NCBI RefSeq assembly: GCF_002835665.1
Contig: NZ_PIZV01000071.1
Coordinates: forward strand, 1 to 64,000
Direction: 5' to 3'
DNA: 64,000 nt
Source: Chryseobacterium sp. PMSZPI
Lineage (GTDB): Bacteria > Bacteroidota > Bacteroidia > Flavobacteriales > Weeksellaceae
Shown here: positions 7,509-17,294 of the stretch, piece by piece
Layout: each line of letters opens with the position of its first letter
Position numbering within the stretch: the first letter of the stretch is position 1
Program-made: the position numbers and the translations under genes
Notes under the pieces: generated by a model
The model's input: only the letters and a program-made list of their open reading frames with translations
Databases searched by the model: none
Told to the model about the DNA's origin: nothing

Positions 7509-9956
7509 TTAAAAATCCACGAAAACATCTTTTTTAATACTTTGATACGCAGTAATTTCGTCAAATTCTTTCATACTTATCAAAACCATATCTTTGAACT
7601 TCTCGTAGTTTTTACCACGTGGTAATTTGAGTAAAATTTGGAATTGATATAAATTATTTAGCCTTGCAATTTGGGCTCTTTCAGGACCTAAAACACAGTC
7701 TTCGGGGAGATATTTTCTTAAAATAGAACCCAGGAATTGGGACGCACGGTCTGCCTTATCCTCTCTTCTGTGTTTCAATTCGATCATAATCAGCTTTGTA
7801 AACGGCGGATAATGGAACTTCTGACGTTCTGTAAGGATATATTTATAGATCTTTGCCGGATTATTCATCTTGATCAGTTGAAATACAGAATGATCAGGAT
7901 TATATGTCTGAATCAGGATTCTTCCTTTGCCGGAAACCCTTCCTGCTCTTCCGGATACCTGGGTAATCAGTTGATATGCTCTTTCTTCTGCCCTGAAATC
8001 CTGTACATATAATAAAGAATCCGCTTTGGGAATTGCAACCAATTCAATGTGATCAAAATCAAGACCTTTGGAAATCATCTGCGTTCCTACTACAATATCC
8101 GTTTCGCCTTCTTCAATTTTCTCATATAGCTTTTCATAGGCAAATTTCTTACGCATAGAATCTACATCCATTCTATCCACTTCATTTTCAGGAAACAATT
8201 TGGAAACTTCCTCATGAATCTGCTCTACACCTACTCCTCTTTCATTAAGATTTTCAGAATTGCATTTTGGACATGTTTTGGGTTTCGATGCTCTTTGTCC
8301 GCAATAATGGCATTTCATCTCATTGGCAGCCTTATGATACGTCATCACAACATCACAGTTGGAACAGTAATTTACATAACCACAGGTTTCACATTCAACA
8401 ACATTAGCATAACCACGACGATTATGAAGAACAATAGCTTGATTTTTCTCGTCCACTGTCTTTTTTATCTCATCAATGAGTCTCAACGAAAAGTTCCCGG
8501 AAACTTTTTTAGATTCCTGAGCTTCTTTGAAATTGATCAGCTCATATTCCGGAAGGTTTACATTCCCAAATCTCTCATCCAGGAAAATATATTTCATTTT
8601 ATCTTTTCTTGCCCTATAGTAACTTTCTACCGAAGGGGTTGCAGAACCCAGAATCACTCCGGCTCCATACGTACTTCCAAGCACCAATGCGGCATCTTTA
8701 GCATTGAAATAAGGAGTTACTTCTCTTGGTTTATACGCAGAATCATGTTCTTCATCCACCACAATTAATCCTAAGTTTTGGTAAGGCAGAAATAGAGCAT
8801 TGCGGGTACCAATCAGAATACGGATATCATTTTGTTTAATTCTTCGCCAAACCTCTACCCTTTCAAAATCTGTTAGTTTTTGGTGATAAAATCCAAGTTG
8901 CTTCCCGTATTTTTTTTCTAATCTCTGAGTAATTTGTTTGGTAAGGGAAATTTCAGGAAGTAAAAACAAAACATTTTTTCCTTCTTGAATACACTCTTCA
9001 ATTTTTTCTAAATAAATATGTGTTTTCCCGGAAGATGTTACGCCATGAAGCAGAACATTTTTTCCTTCTTCAAAAGCTTCATCAATTTCGGATTTCGTTA
9101 TTTTTTGCTGCTCGGAAAGTTCTTCAAGCTCTTCAATTTCTCCTTCATAGCTCTCAATTCTGTCTTTCTGCATGTAGTATTCTTCTGCAAGACCTTTGTC
9201 TGCCAATGCTTTGAAATGGGAACTTCCAAAATAGCCATCTTCAAATAATTCTGCTTTTTTGATAGGAAGTCCAGGGTTTTCTGTCTGCTTCTCCAAAATA
9301 AGAAGGAACAGATCTTTTTGCTTAGGAGCTTTATTTAATTTCAAAAGAATTTCCGTAAGATTCTGATTACCCAGAACAGCTTCATGAATTCTTACATAGG
9401 CAACTTCTTTTGCTTTGTATTTTTCAGCAATTTTTTCATCAATCTCGATATATTGCAGATCAATCAGTGAGTTGATGGTTTTGATAATTTCCTTTTTAGG
9501 AATAAATGCTTCAATATCTGTCAGGTTGATCAACTGTCGTACTTCCAAAGCCTGAATCAGATACATCTCATTCACATCCAGATTTTCAAAATCGACAACA
9601 ATCCCGGGTTTTAACTTCAAATAGGTTTCACTTTCCAGTTTTAAAGAAGATGGAAAAGCAAAACGATAAATTTCCCCAAGTCCACATAAATAATAATTGG
9701 AAAGCCAATTCCAAAAGCTAATCTGCTCTTCAGGAAGAATCGGTTGATCATCCAAAATACTAATCACGTCTTTTGCTACAAAATTTTCAGGAGCATTGTC
9801 ATGAAGCTCAAAAACAAGTCCTGTATAAATTTTTTTACCTCCAAACGGGACTAAAACCCGCATTCCGGGTTGAATTTCGGATAGGAGTTCTTCCGGAACT
9901 TTATACGTAAAAGATCCTTTTAGATTAAGAGGTAAAACAATTTGAGCGTACTGCAA
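7509..9956 (-). CDS. priA: Primosomal replication restart helicase PriA
   Basis: An 815-residue 3'-5' helicase that reloads the replisome at stalled forks. The N-terminal DNA-binding part (about 1-110) recognises fork 3' ends. Walker A is GVTSSGKT at 305-312 and Walker B DEEH at 401-404. The zinc-binding insert has eight cysteines (522, 525, 531, 534, 549, 552, 562, 565). The C-terminal helicase lobe follows with GTQMISKGLDF and QVSGRAGR. Length is slightly above the E. coli protein. The start at 9956 gives the expected N-terminus (MQYAQIVLPL). It is a single transcription unit between dacB and a transporter. Confidence 0.96.
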   Translation of the reverse strand: MQYAQIVLPLNLKGSFTYKVPEELLSEIQPGMRVLVPFGGKKIYTGLVFELHDNAPENFVAKDVISILDDQPILPEEQISFWNWLSNYYLCGLGEIYRFAFPSSLKLESETYLKLKPGIVVDFENLDVNEMYLIQALEVRQLINLTDIEAFIPKKEIIKTINSLIDLQYIEIDEKIAEKYKAKEVAYVRIHEAVLGNQNLTEILLKLNKAPKQKDLFLLILEKQTENPGLPIKKAELFEDGYFGSSHFKALADKGLAEEYYMQKDRIESYEGEIEELEELSEQQKITKSEIDEAFEEGKNVLLHGVTSSGKTHIYLEKIEECIQEGKNVLFLLPEISLTKQITQRLEKKYGKQLGFYHQKLTDFERVEVWRRIKQNDIRILIGTRNALFLPYQNLGLIVVDEEHDSAYKPREVTPYFNAKDAALVLGSTYGAGVILGSATPSVESYYRARKDKMKYIFLDERFGNVNLPEYELINFKEAQESKKVSGNFSLRLIDEIKKTVDEKNQAIVLHNRRGYANVVECETCGYVNYCSNCDVVMTYHKAANEMKCHYCGQRASKPKTCPKCNSENLNERGVGVEQIHEEVSKLFPENEVDRMDVDSMRKKFAYEKLYEKIEEGETDIVVGTQMISKGLDFDHIELVAIPKADSLLYVQDFRAEERAYQLITQVSGRAGRVSGKGRILIQTYNPDHSVFQLIKMNNPAKIYKYILTERQKFHYPPFTKLIMIELKHRREDKADRASQFLGSILRKYLPEDCVLGPERAQIARLNNLYQFQILLKLPRGKNYEKFKDMVLISMKEFDEITAYQSIKKDVFVDF

Positions 9957-10131
9957 GGGAAATATTTAAAGTGTAAAATTAAATTTTTCTTTAGAGAACT
10001 GCAACTTTTAAAAATGCTCTGGGATATTATTTGATCACCTTCTGACCTGTAATTTTAATTAAGAAATCTTCCTACTCAAACTGTTATACGTTTATTATGA
10101 ATGATATTTTTGAAGATTTCCACTTTGTTTA

Positions 10132-11040
10132 TTAAAAAAGAAACTGTGTAATTTCATACCAAAATACAGATGTAAAGAACCCTACTATAATACTGAATCC
10201 AATGATCAGATTGGTCAACTTCGTATTCAATCTGAACTGCTCTGCAATAATGCTCGAAGTTACCAAAGTTGGCATCGCCGCTTCAAATATGGTAATTTTT
10301 GCAATATCTCCTTTTACTCCCAGCAATAGAGCCAATCCTAAAACAATTGCCGGAGCCAGAATCAGTTTATAAAGCATGGAAGCCGACATTTGAGGGACCA
10401 GTTTTTTCCAGCCATTAAATTTTAACTGTAGTCCCACCGAAAATAAAGCTAAAGGACTTACGGTAGCTGCAAGCTTATCAAAAAACGGTTCTGCCAATGT
10501 AAAATCTATAAATTGTGATAATACTAAAGCAGATACACAACCAATCAACGGTGGAAATGTAATCAAACGTTTCAAAATAAATACTGCACTTACCTTTCCT
10601 GATTTGCTCCCTCCTTTCACCGCAGCAATAATTCCTAATGTTGAGAGGGCAAAGAACATGGTTTGGTCACAAATGATAGCGATACTTAGAAGCTTTTCAC
10701 CATAAAAAGCACTGATCAAAGGAAATCCAATGAAAGACGTATTGCTGTAGCCACTTGCCAACTCTAAAGTACTTCTTGACCTCCTAGAATAGCCTTTGCT
10801 TTTGCTATAAAACATCATGTAAAAGAAACAAAAAACAGAAATCAAAAAAGTAGCAACAATAGGAAACAGCATTTCTGTTGTCCATTGTACTTTCGGCAGA
10901 TATTTAAATGAAACTGCCGGTAGAGCAAGATAAAGAATCCAGGTATTGATACCTTTATGGGCATCGGGGTGGATAGATTTTGTTGCTTTGAATACCATTC
11001 CTGCAATAATGCACACCGCAATCAGAACAAAATTCACCAT
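10132..11040 (-). CDS. AEC-family (auxin efflux carrier-like) permease
   Basis: A 302-residue integral membrane protein with about ten hydrophobic segments in two halves separated by a short basic loop (near residues 135-145). The sequence fits the AEC family of secondary carriers that move organic anions or related solutes; the substrate cannot be deduced. The first segment starts at residue 2. A TAAATTTG element lies at 11067-11060 on the minus strand, 20 bases before the ATG. It has no operon partners. Confidence 0.82.
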   Translation of the reverse strand: MVNFVLIAVCIIAGMVFKATKSIHPDAHKGINTWILYLALPAVSFKYLPKVQWTTEMLFPIVATFLISVFCFFYMMFYSKSKGYSRRSRSTLELASGYSNTSFIGFPLISAFYGEKLLSIAIICDQTMFFALSTLGIIAAVKGGSKSGKVSAVFILKRLITFPPLIGCVSALVLSQFIDFTLAEPFFDKLAATVSPLALFSVGLQLKFNGWKKLVPQMSASMLYKLILAPAIVLGLALLLGVKGDIAKITIFEAAMPTLVTSSIIAEQFRLNTKLTNLIIGFSIIVGFFTSVFWYEITQFLF

Positions 11041-11430
11041 AATTGTAAAAAATATAATGCAAATTTACGGCTGATTTTTGAGTTGGAGAGGGAAAATTTA
11101 TATTTTTTCAGGTATAATTTCTTTCAACCTATCTCTCCTTCAGCTTTCCGGGAATTCTCTGACATTCCTCCTTATGGAATTCAGTTCTTGTTAATGTACA
11201 AAAGCTTTTTCATTTTAAATCTCAAAGATTTAATTTCTATTTTTAACTATTATAAAAATTATAGTTAATTATAATTTATACTATTTTTATAATAATTAAA
11301 TCCATCGGATATTTGTATCATTAATTTAATCAAGCAACAAATGAGATAATCACTCATTAAAATAAAACATTTGTAAAGTTATAAATAACAACCAATATCA
11401 TAATATTTTTAATACTTAAAATTTCAAACT
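11041..11430. other. AT-rich divergent intergenic region
   Basis: The region separates the divergent permease and OYE genes. It holds the permease -7 element (11067-11060) and an AT-rich inverted repeat (attataaaaat at 11249-11259 and its complement at 11283-11293), plus aactat/atagtt arms around 11245-11266. These could bind a regulator of the OYE operon. No credible gene is present. Confidence 0.4.
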
Positions 11431-12528
11431 ATGAATATTAATATTTTTAAAGAAACAAGATTAGGTACATTATCTCTAAAGAATAGAATTGCAATGGCTC
11501 CTATGACCAGAGCAAGAAATGAAGATGGAATTCCTAAAGATTTCAACGCAGAATATTACGCACAACGTTCCGGAACGGGACTTATCATTACAGAAGGAAC
11601 AGCAATTTCACCGACCTCAAAAGGAGTTCTTCATATCCCCGGGTTATATACTGATGAACAAGTGGAAGGCTGGAAACTTGTAACGGATGCTGTTCATCAA
11701 AAAGGAAGTAAAATTTTCACTCAATTATGGCATGTAGGACGCGTCTCTCATGTCACCAATCAACCGAATGGACAGGCTCCCGTCTCTTCATCCGATATCC
11801 AGGCCGGCGAAACGCATGCATGGGGGTATGATGAAAATGGTAAAGAAGGTTTTGTTATCAATTCAAAACCTCGTGCATTAGCAACTGACGAAGTTAAACA
11901 GATTGTTCAGGATTTTGCATTGGCTGCAGAAAACGCTATCAAAGCCAGATTCGATGGAATTGAACTCCATGGAGCCAATGGCTACCTCATCGAACAATTC
12001 CTGAATCCTTTTGTCAATAATCGTAAGGATCAATATGGAGGAAGTATAGAAAACCGTTCCCGGTTTTTACTTGAAATTGTAGATGCCACCATTGCTACCA
12101 TCGGAGCCGATAAAGTTGCGATCCGACTGACACCTTATGGAGGATTATATGAAATGCCTTATTATGACGAAATAGAAGCTACTTATGAATATCTGGCGAA
12201 GGAACTTTCTAAAAGAAATATTATCTACGTCCACATTATGGATCAGAAATCAAGAGGAAGTTTTGCATTGCCTGAAGGCTTTATGGAACGTTTTCGTACA
12301 TGGTATAACGGTATTATTATCCTTGCCGGAGGAATGGATAGAGAAAAATCCGAAAAACTCATCAATGAAGGGACAATTGATATTGCTGCATTCGGAGAAG
12401 CCTTCATATCAAATCCTGACCTGGTAAAACGATTAGAAAATAACTGGCCTTTAACTCCTCCTAAAAGAGAACTTCATTATGGACTTACCATGGAAGGATA
12501 TCTGGACTGGGAAACTTACAATAAATAA
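11431..12528 (+). CDS. Old yellow enzyme family alkene reductase
   Basis: A 365-residue FMN-dependent ene-reductase of the NemA/XenB/OYE class, which reduces activated C=C bonds and sometimes nitro groups with NAD(P)H. The substrate-binding His180-x-x-Asn183 pair and proton-donor Tyr185 are in LHGANGY; the N-terminal flavin segment AMAPMTRARN and the later ILAGGMDREKS and AFGEAFISNPDL phosphate-binding parts are intact. It is followed after 34 bases by a DJ-1/PfpI gene, almost surely one operon. The physiological substrate is unknown; stress protection against reactive electrophiles is a reasonable inference. Confidence 0.93.
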   Translation: MNINIFKETRLGTLSLKNRIAMAPMTRARNEDGIPKDFNAEYYAQRSGTGLIITEGTAISPTSKGVLHIPGLYTDEQVEGWKLVTDAVHQKGSKIFTQLWHVGRVSHVTNQPNGQAPVSSSDIQAGETHAWGYDENGKEGFVINSKPRALATDEVKQIVQDFALAAENAIKARFDGIELHGANGYLIEQFLNPFVNNRKDQYGGSIENRSRFLLEIVDATIATIGADKVAIRLTPYGGLYEMPYYDEIEATYEYLAKELSKRNIIYVHIMDQKSRGSFALPEGFMERFRTWYNGIIILAGGMDREKSEKLINEGTIDIAAFGEAFISNPDLVKRLENNWPLTPPKRELHYGLTMEGYLDWETYNK

Positions 12529-12562
12529 ACAACAATCAAATTAACATTTAAATAATTTAAAA

Positions 12563-13312
12563 ATGGAAACAAATGTAAATATGCAACAAACAGTAGCTGA
12601 TCATTTAGAAATATTAAGCCAATTATCTTCAAAAACTGCTGTCGGAAGCTTTCCGCTTGCTCAGTTTTTGAATGCACCAGGCAATGAAAAAGTAAGAGAT
12701 TTCTTTTTTACTCCTGTGACAGAAAAAACGCTTGAAGGAAAAAGAATTGCCGTAATTTCATCAGACGGTTTTGAAGAAATCGAGCTAACAGGACCAGCAT
12801 GGTATCTTCGCCAATTGGGAGCTCAAGTAGATATTATTGCCCCTAAATACAAACCGGCTCCGGCTAATTTTGGATTAAGCATGCCAGAAGAAATGTCTCA
12901 GACCCATATTATGGCTATACAATACTTACAACCTGTAGGATGGATTAAGGTAGACCGTACTGTTGATCAGATTAAAGTAGAAGATTATGATGCCATTTTC
13001 ATTCCGGGGGGAGCATGGAATCCGGATAACTTACGTCATGACCAAGAAGTAGTAGAATTTGTTAAAAAATTCAGTGCTTCAGGTAAATTGGTATCTGCCA
13101 TTTGTCATGCAACCGTTGTACTGATTAATGCTGAAATTATTAAAGGTAAAAAACTTACCGGATACTGGAACATCCAGATTGATTTGAAAAATGCAGGCGG
13201 TATTGTATCTGATGTACCGGTAGTGGTAGATGGAAATCTTATCACGAGCAGACACCCTATTGATCTTGCTGATTTTTCAAAAGCAGTAGAAAACTGGTTG
13301 ATTGAGAATTAA
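12563..13312 (+). CDS. DJ-1/PfpI family (type 1 glutamine amidotransferase-like) protein
   Basis: A 249-residue protein whose DJ-1/PfpI domain starts near residue 58 (KRIAVISSDGFEEIE). The nucleophile elbow is A-I-C181-H182-A, and the usual acidic partner is in GFEEIE (Glu71/Glu72). The PGGAWNPDNLR loop is conserved. About 55 extra N-terminal residues without a recognised domain precede the fold. Family members act as glyoxalases, deglycases or chaperones. Its place behind an OYE reductase suggests a shared electrophile or carbonyl stress role, which is inference. The operon ends at the hairpin at 13353-13383. Confidence 0.88.
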   Translation: METNVNMQQTVADHLEILSQLSSKTAVGSFPLAQFLNAPGNEKVRDFFFTPVTEKTLEGKRIAVISSDGFEEIELTGPAWYLRQLGAQVDIIAPKYKPAPANFGLSMPEEMSQTHIMAIQYLQPVGWIKVDRTVDQIKVEDYDAIFIPGGAWNPDNLRHDQEVVEFVKKFSASGKLVSAICHATVVLINAEIIKGKKLTGYWNIQIDLKNAGGIVSDVPVVVDGNLITSRHPIDLADFSKAVENWLIEN

Positions 13313-13352
13313 GATATTACAACAGGCGATTGTTTAAATTTCACTTAGTATT

Positions 13353-13383
13353 GACGAAAGCTACCATGATGGTAGCCTTCGTC
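13353..13383 (+). terminator. Terminator of the OYE/PfpI operon
   Basis: A 14-base stem with one mismatch (gacgaaagctacca, loop tga) is followed by tttttat. Confidence 0.85.
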
Positions 13384-13490
13384 TTTTTATTATATTTTTT
13401 AAATAATTTTCTCGCGGATTAAGCTGATTGTGCAGATTCATACTCTGTAAAGTTTGGATGATAATATGAGAACCACCGAAATTTTATTTA

Positions 13491-15962
13491 TCAATTCTTT
13501 AATGTATTCCAAAGACTCATTACTTCAATCTTCTCCAAAGGTTTTGTAAGATTAATCTTTCTTGATGTATTAGGCAGGAGATCAAAAAAGTTATCACTGA
13601 AATGGGTATCTCCAATTAAGTAAACGTCTTTTGCTAAAACATCTGTAGATATTTCAATTTCCGTCGGAGATAATTTCTTTATTGTAATAGTAGGTTGAGG
13701 GAGTTTTAAATCTTTTGGTTTTTTAAAGAAGAATAACTTCTCTGACTTTAATGAGTTACTTCCAACAACAATTTTTAAAACAGTTTTTGACAAATCAAAT
13801 TTTGAAAAGTTTTCTTTTTTTATCTCCAGATGTTTCTCAGCTGAGTTCGCCAGCAATTTAGATGTCGCCCCCGCACCCCAGAGAACCTTACCATCAAAAT
13901 CTACCAATTCCATCTTTGAATCGATCTGTAGATCTTCAAGCAAATCATTGATACAGTAAATATCATACGACTCCGTTGTTTCTGAAACAGATATTAACAG
14001 CGGTTCAAAGCTTCTTTTTGCCTGATAATGGAATGCTTTCCAGTTTCCAAGATAGTCTATAGACGACCATGAGACTACAGGCCAGCAATCGTTAAGCTGC
14101 CAATATAAAGTCCCCATATTATAAGGCCTTGAACGACGATGAGCCTCAATGGCAATCTGCATTCCTCTAGCCTGCAACAATTGGGAAACATAATTATATT
14201 TAATAAAGTCTGTTGGAGTCTGGTAATCGCGTTTCATGTACTCATTAATGATTTCCCAGCCTCTCCCATGCTTTTCATGGGCTTTAATGGTTGTGTTTTG
14301 TAAGTTCAGATCCGGAGTTCCTGAAAACATTGATTTTGCAGTCTCTAAAGTTGGCATTCCCTGAAAGCCATATTCGGACATGAAACGCCCTACTTTTTCG
14401 TTATAAATTTCAAAAGGCTGTTCTCCCCACCAAACGCCCCAGTAATGGGAGTCTCCCTCTGTCAAACTTTCCTTATGCCCCCATCCGATGGAAGGAGAGC
14501 TTGGCCAATATATATTTTTATCTGTTGTAAGATTTTCTTTTAATGTATTAGGAATCACATCATGAAACAGTTTTTTATAATCCTTCCACACCTGTATGGA
14601 GTCATTTTTTGAATATTTAAACTGTTTTTGATATCCCCAATTGACAATCGCTTCATCAATCTCATTATTTCCGCACCATAAAGCAATTGACGGATGGTTT
14701 TGAAGTCTGTTAACCTGATCTTTTACTTCTTCTTTTACATTATTTAAAAAAGTTTCATCCGCAGGATAAAAGCTTCCAGCAAACATAAAATCCTGCCATA
14801 CCAGAATTCCGTTTTCATCACAAGCCTTGTAGAATTCATCATCTTCATAAATTCCGCCTCCCCAGATACGGATCATATTCATATTGGCATCTTTGGAATC
14901 CTTGATCAATTTTTGATATTTTTCTTTGGTAATTCTTGGCGAAAAGCTGTCTGCCGGAATCCAGTTCGTACCTTTAATATACAATGGATTTCCATTAACT
15001 TTAAAATAAAATGACTTCCCTTTTTCATCCTTCTGCTGAACCAACTCCACTGTTCTTAAGCCTAATTTCAAAGACTTATAAGACAGAGCTTTCGAATCTT
15101 TTTGCAATGAGAGTTTCATATCATACAGATAGGCTTCTCCCCAACCATTGGGCTGCCAAAGTTTAGGATTTTGAATGGTAAAAGGAATGTCGATCTGATT
15201 TTGTCCTTTTTTTAACTGAACCTGATTGGGCTTATCGTTAATGACAATCGTATATTTCCCTTCCCTATCTGCTAATATTGAAGTATGGATATTTAAATCT
15301 GCTCTTTTAGTGGATAAATTTTTCTGCTCGACCTTTATGTTATCAAATTTTGCATTATTCCAAAATTCAAGTTTTATATTTTTCCAAATTCCGGCAGTTA
15401 CCAATCTTGGGCCCCAATCCCACCCAAACTGATATTGGGCTTTTCTTACAAAACTTCTTGGTGATTCCGGCATCGTAAAGGGAACTTTTTTAGCAAATTC
15501 TTTTCCTGTATTGACTGCTGATTTAAATTTAATTTGTAATAGGTTATCTCCTACTTTAAGATTTTGTTTTACAGGAATTTCCCATATCCTGAACATATTG
15601 TCTGTTTTCTTCAACAGTTTTCCGTTAAGATAAATTTCTGAAAATGTATCTAATCCGTTAAAAATCAAATTGACATTTTCATTCTTTACTTCTTTTGAGG
15701 ATATAGTAAAACTGGTTTGATAATCCCAATCTTCATTTTCTATCCATTGTACTTTTTTTTCATTTTCATCTTTGAAAGGATCCTGAATGATTTTATTATT
15801 CATCAAATCCTGATGAACAGTCCCCGGAACCCTAGCAGGAAGCCATTTATTATCTTTTGAATTTTTGAATTGCCAGTTTTCAGAGGATAAATCTCTTTCT
15901 GAAGATTGTGCAAAAATTACATTTTGAATGAAAAGGAAAGCAAAAAAGATAGTTTTATTCAT
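13491..15962 (-). CDS. Secreted glycoside hydrolase family 2 beta-mannosidase
   Basis: An 823-residue enzyme with signal peptide (about 1-18). The sugar-binding jelly roll (about 25-200), the Ig-like domain (about 205-310) and the TIM barrel (about 315-680) follow in the normal GH2 order. The acid/base is Glu434 in CGNNEIDEA and the nucleophile Glu530 in MSEYGFQGMP; the combination points to beta-mannosidase rather than beta-galactosidase. It should release mannose from mannan oligosaccharides or N-glycan cores in the periplasm or outside. The upstream GxxExxY gene overlaps its start by eight bases, so the two are probably co-transcribed. Confidence 0.93.
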   Translation of the reverse strand: MNKTIFFAFLFIQNVIFAQSSERDLSSENWQFKNSKDNKWLPARVPGTVHQDLMNNKIIQDPFKDENEKKVQWIENEDWDYQTSFTISSKEVKNENVNLIFNGLDTFSEIYLNGKLLKKTDNMFRIWEIPVKQNLKVGDNLLQIKFKSAVNTGKEFAKKVPFTMPESPRSFVRKAQYQFGWDWGPRLVTAGIWKNIKLEFWNNAKFDNIKVEQKNLSTKRADLNIHTSILADREGKYTIVINDKPNQVQLKKGQNQIDIPFTIQNPKLWQPNGWGEAYLYDMKLSLQKDSKALSYKSLKLGLRTVELVQQKDEKGKSFYFKVNGNPLYIKGTNWIPADSFSPRITKEKYQKLIKDSKDANMNMIRIWGGGIYEDDEFYKACDENGILVWQDFMFAGSFYPADETFLNNVKEEVKDQVNRLQNHPSIALWCGNNEIDEAIVNWGYQKQFKYSKNDSIQVWKDYKKLFHDVIPNTLKENLTTDKNIYWPSSPSIGWGHKESLTEGDSHYWGVWWGEQPFEIYNEKVGRFMSEYGFQGMPTLETAKSMFSGTPDLNLQNTTIKAHEKHGRGWEIINEYMKRDYQTPTDFIKYNYVSQLLQARGMQIAIEAHRRSRPYNMGTLYWQLNDCWPVVSWSSIDYLGNWKAFHYQAKRSFEPLLISVSETTESYDIYCINDLLEDLQIDSKMELVDFDGKVLWGAGATSKLLANSAEKHLEIKKENFSKFDLSKTVLKIVVGSNSLKSEKLFFFKKPKDLKLPQPTITIKKLSPTEIEISTDVLAKDVYLIGDTHFSDNFFDLLPNTSRKINLTKPLEKIEVMSLWNTLKN

Positions 15963-16341
15963 TAATAAGTTTATTTACGATTCTATGGATTCCATATTTA
16001 ATAAGTTCAGTATTAAAATTAATAAGTAATCCCAATCTTATATCAGTTTGTTTTAAGTAGGTTAGTAACTGTGAGTGAAAAATCGGATGCAACTCCAATA
16101 CAGATTTCACCTCTATAATTACTTTATTTTCTACAATCAGATCAATTTTATAAGCATTTTCTACTATTATTTCTTTATATTTTAACGGTAAAGATACCTG
16201 TTGTTTTACATTGAAACCTTGCAGTTTCAACTCGTAAGTCAAAGCAGTTTCATATGCGTTTTCTAGCAGACCAACTCCTAAGTTTTTATGTACTTCTATA
16301 GCGGCGCCTATTATTTTATAGGATAGTTCGTTTTCGGTCAT
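15955..16341 (-). CDS. GxxExxY protein
   Basis: A 128-residue protein with the family signature G24-L-L-E27-N-A-Y30 in the segment VGLLENAYETAL. A PD-(D/E)xK-like nuclease core is visible as Asp67 (YKIDLIV) and E77-V-K79. Members are widespread single-domain proteins of unknown role, sometimes near mobile or RNA-guided elements. The gene overlaps the beta-mannosidase start by eight bases, which looks accidental rather than functional. Biochemical activity is not established. Confidence 0.85.
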   Translation of the reverse strand: MTENELSYKIIGAAIEVHKNLGVGLLENAYETALTYELKLQGFNVKQQVSLPLKYKEIIVENAYKIDLIVENKVIIEVKSVLELHPIFHSQLLTYLKQTDIRLGLLINFNTELIKYGIHRIVNKLINE

Positions 16342-16375
16342 TCATTTGTGTGTTTTTATAATTATTATTTATTTT

Positions 16376-16531
16376 TTAAACGCAAAGGTTCTTTTTTTAT
16401 GATGTTATATTTTAAGGGAGCTAAGATTGATCAATTTACAATTGATTTCATGAAGCGAACGGTTTTATCCTAAAGCTTCGTCAACGGCTTTGCCACATAT
16501 ATTACAATCTATTTTAAAACTTTGCGTTTAA
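16376..16531. repeat. MITE-like element, copy 1
   Basis: Bounded by perfect 12-base inverted repeats (ttaaacgcaaag at 16376-16387 and its complement at 16520-16531). It shares ends and an internal aagggagctaaga-type stretch with 40457-40629. It fills the gap between the GxxExxY and cutC genes; no coding sequence. Confidence 0.55.
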
Positions 16532-16619
16532 TGGAATAACAATTCATCTTTTAAATTATTTTCATAAACGAAACAATCTCAATAATTCTAGATAAATGAA
16601 ATGGTCAATTGACTATCTA

Positions 16620-17282
16620 TTATTTGGTCTTTAAAGCCACAACTTCATCAGCATTAGCAAAAGCTCCACCATCTGTAATTGCAGAAGAATGGAAATAACC
16701 GGCTTTTGTCAATGATCTTATTTCTTCAATATTTGATGAGCGAAGCCCACCACCAACAAGAATTTCAATTCTTCCATTGGAAAGTTCAACCAGTTTTTTA
16801 AGATTCTCTTTTCCTTCAGATACATTAGGTTTCTGGCCAGAAGTTAGAATTGTTTTAAATCCACAATCAATTACTTTTTCTAAGGAATCCTTCAGATCAT
16901 TAGCCCTATCAAAAGCACGGTGAAAAGTACAAGGAAATGGCGCTGCCATTTCTACCAAAATTCTGTTCTGTTCCCTATTGACCTCATCATTGGCATCCAA
17001 AATACCAAATACAAAACCATCAACCTTTAAAGATTTTAAGTGAGTCAAATCATTTTTCATTTGTTCAAACTCTTCATCTGAGTAGGTAAAATCTCCACCT
17101 CTCGGGCGAATCATTACAAAAATCGGAATGTTTATTTGCGCTCTAAGCTCTTTAGTAATCTCAAAGCCAGGGGTTGTCCCTCCTTCGCTTAATCCATCGC
17201 ATAATTCGATTCTGTCTGCTCCGTTTTCAAAAGCAATGATTGCTGATTCCGGATTAAAACATGCTATTTCTATTTTTGACAT
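16620..17282 (-). CDS. cutC: CutC family protein (copper homeostasis)
   Basis: A 220-residue TIM-barrel protein. It starts KIEIACFNPESAIIAFENGA and continues with ADRIELCDGLSEGGTTP, VMIRPRGGDFTYS and TFHRAFDRA, all hallmarks of CutC. The family was linked to copper tolerance in E. coli, but its biochemical role is unsettled. The lipoprotein gene ends 12 bases upstream, so the two may share a transcript. Confidence 0.93.
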   Translation of the reverse strand: MSKIEIACFNPESAIIAFENGADRIELCDGLSEGGTTPGFEITKELRAQINIPIFVMIRPRGGDFTYSDEEFEQMKNDLTHLKSLKVDGFVFGILDANDEVNREQNRILVEMAAPFPCTFHRAFDRANDLKDSLEKVIDCGFKTILTSGQKPNVSEGKENLKKLVELSNGRIEILVGGGLRSSNIEEIRSLTKAGYFHSSAITDGGAFANADEVVALKTK

Positions 17283-17294
17283 TTTTTTATAGAA

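Noticed and set aside
8214..8768. 184-residue open frame antisense to priA
   Set aside because: It lies fully inside the intact priA frame, has no family resemblance and mirrors priA codon structure.
15955..16341. GxxExxY gene considered as part of a defence system
   Set aside because: There is no neighbouring nuclease, helicase or other defence gene; it only overlaps a beta-mannosidase gene.
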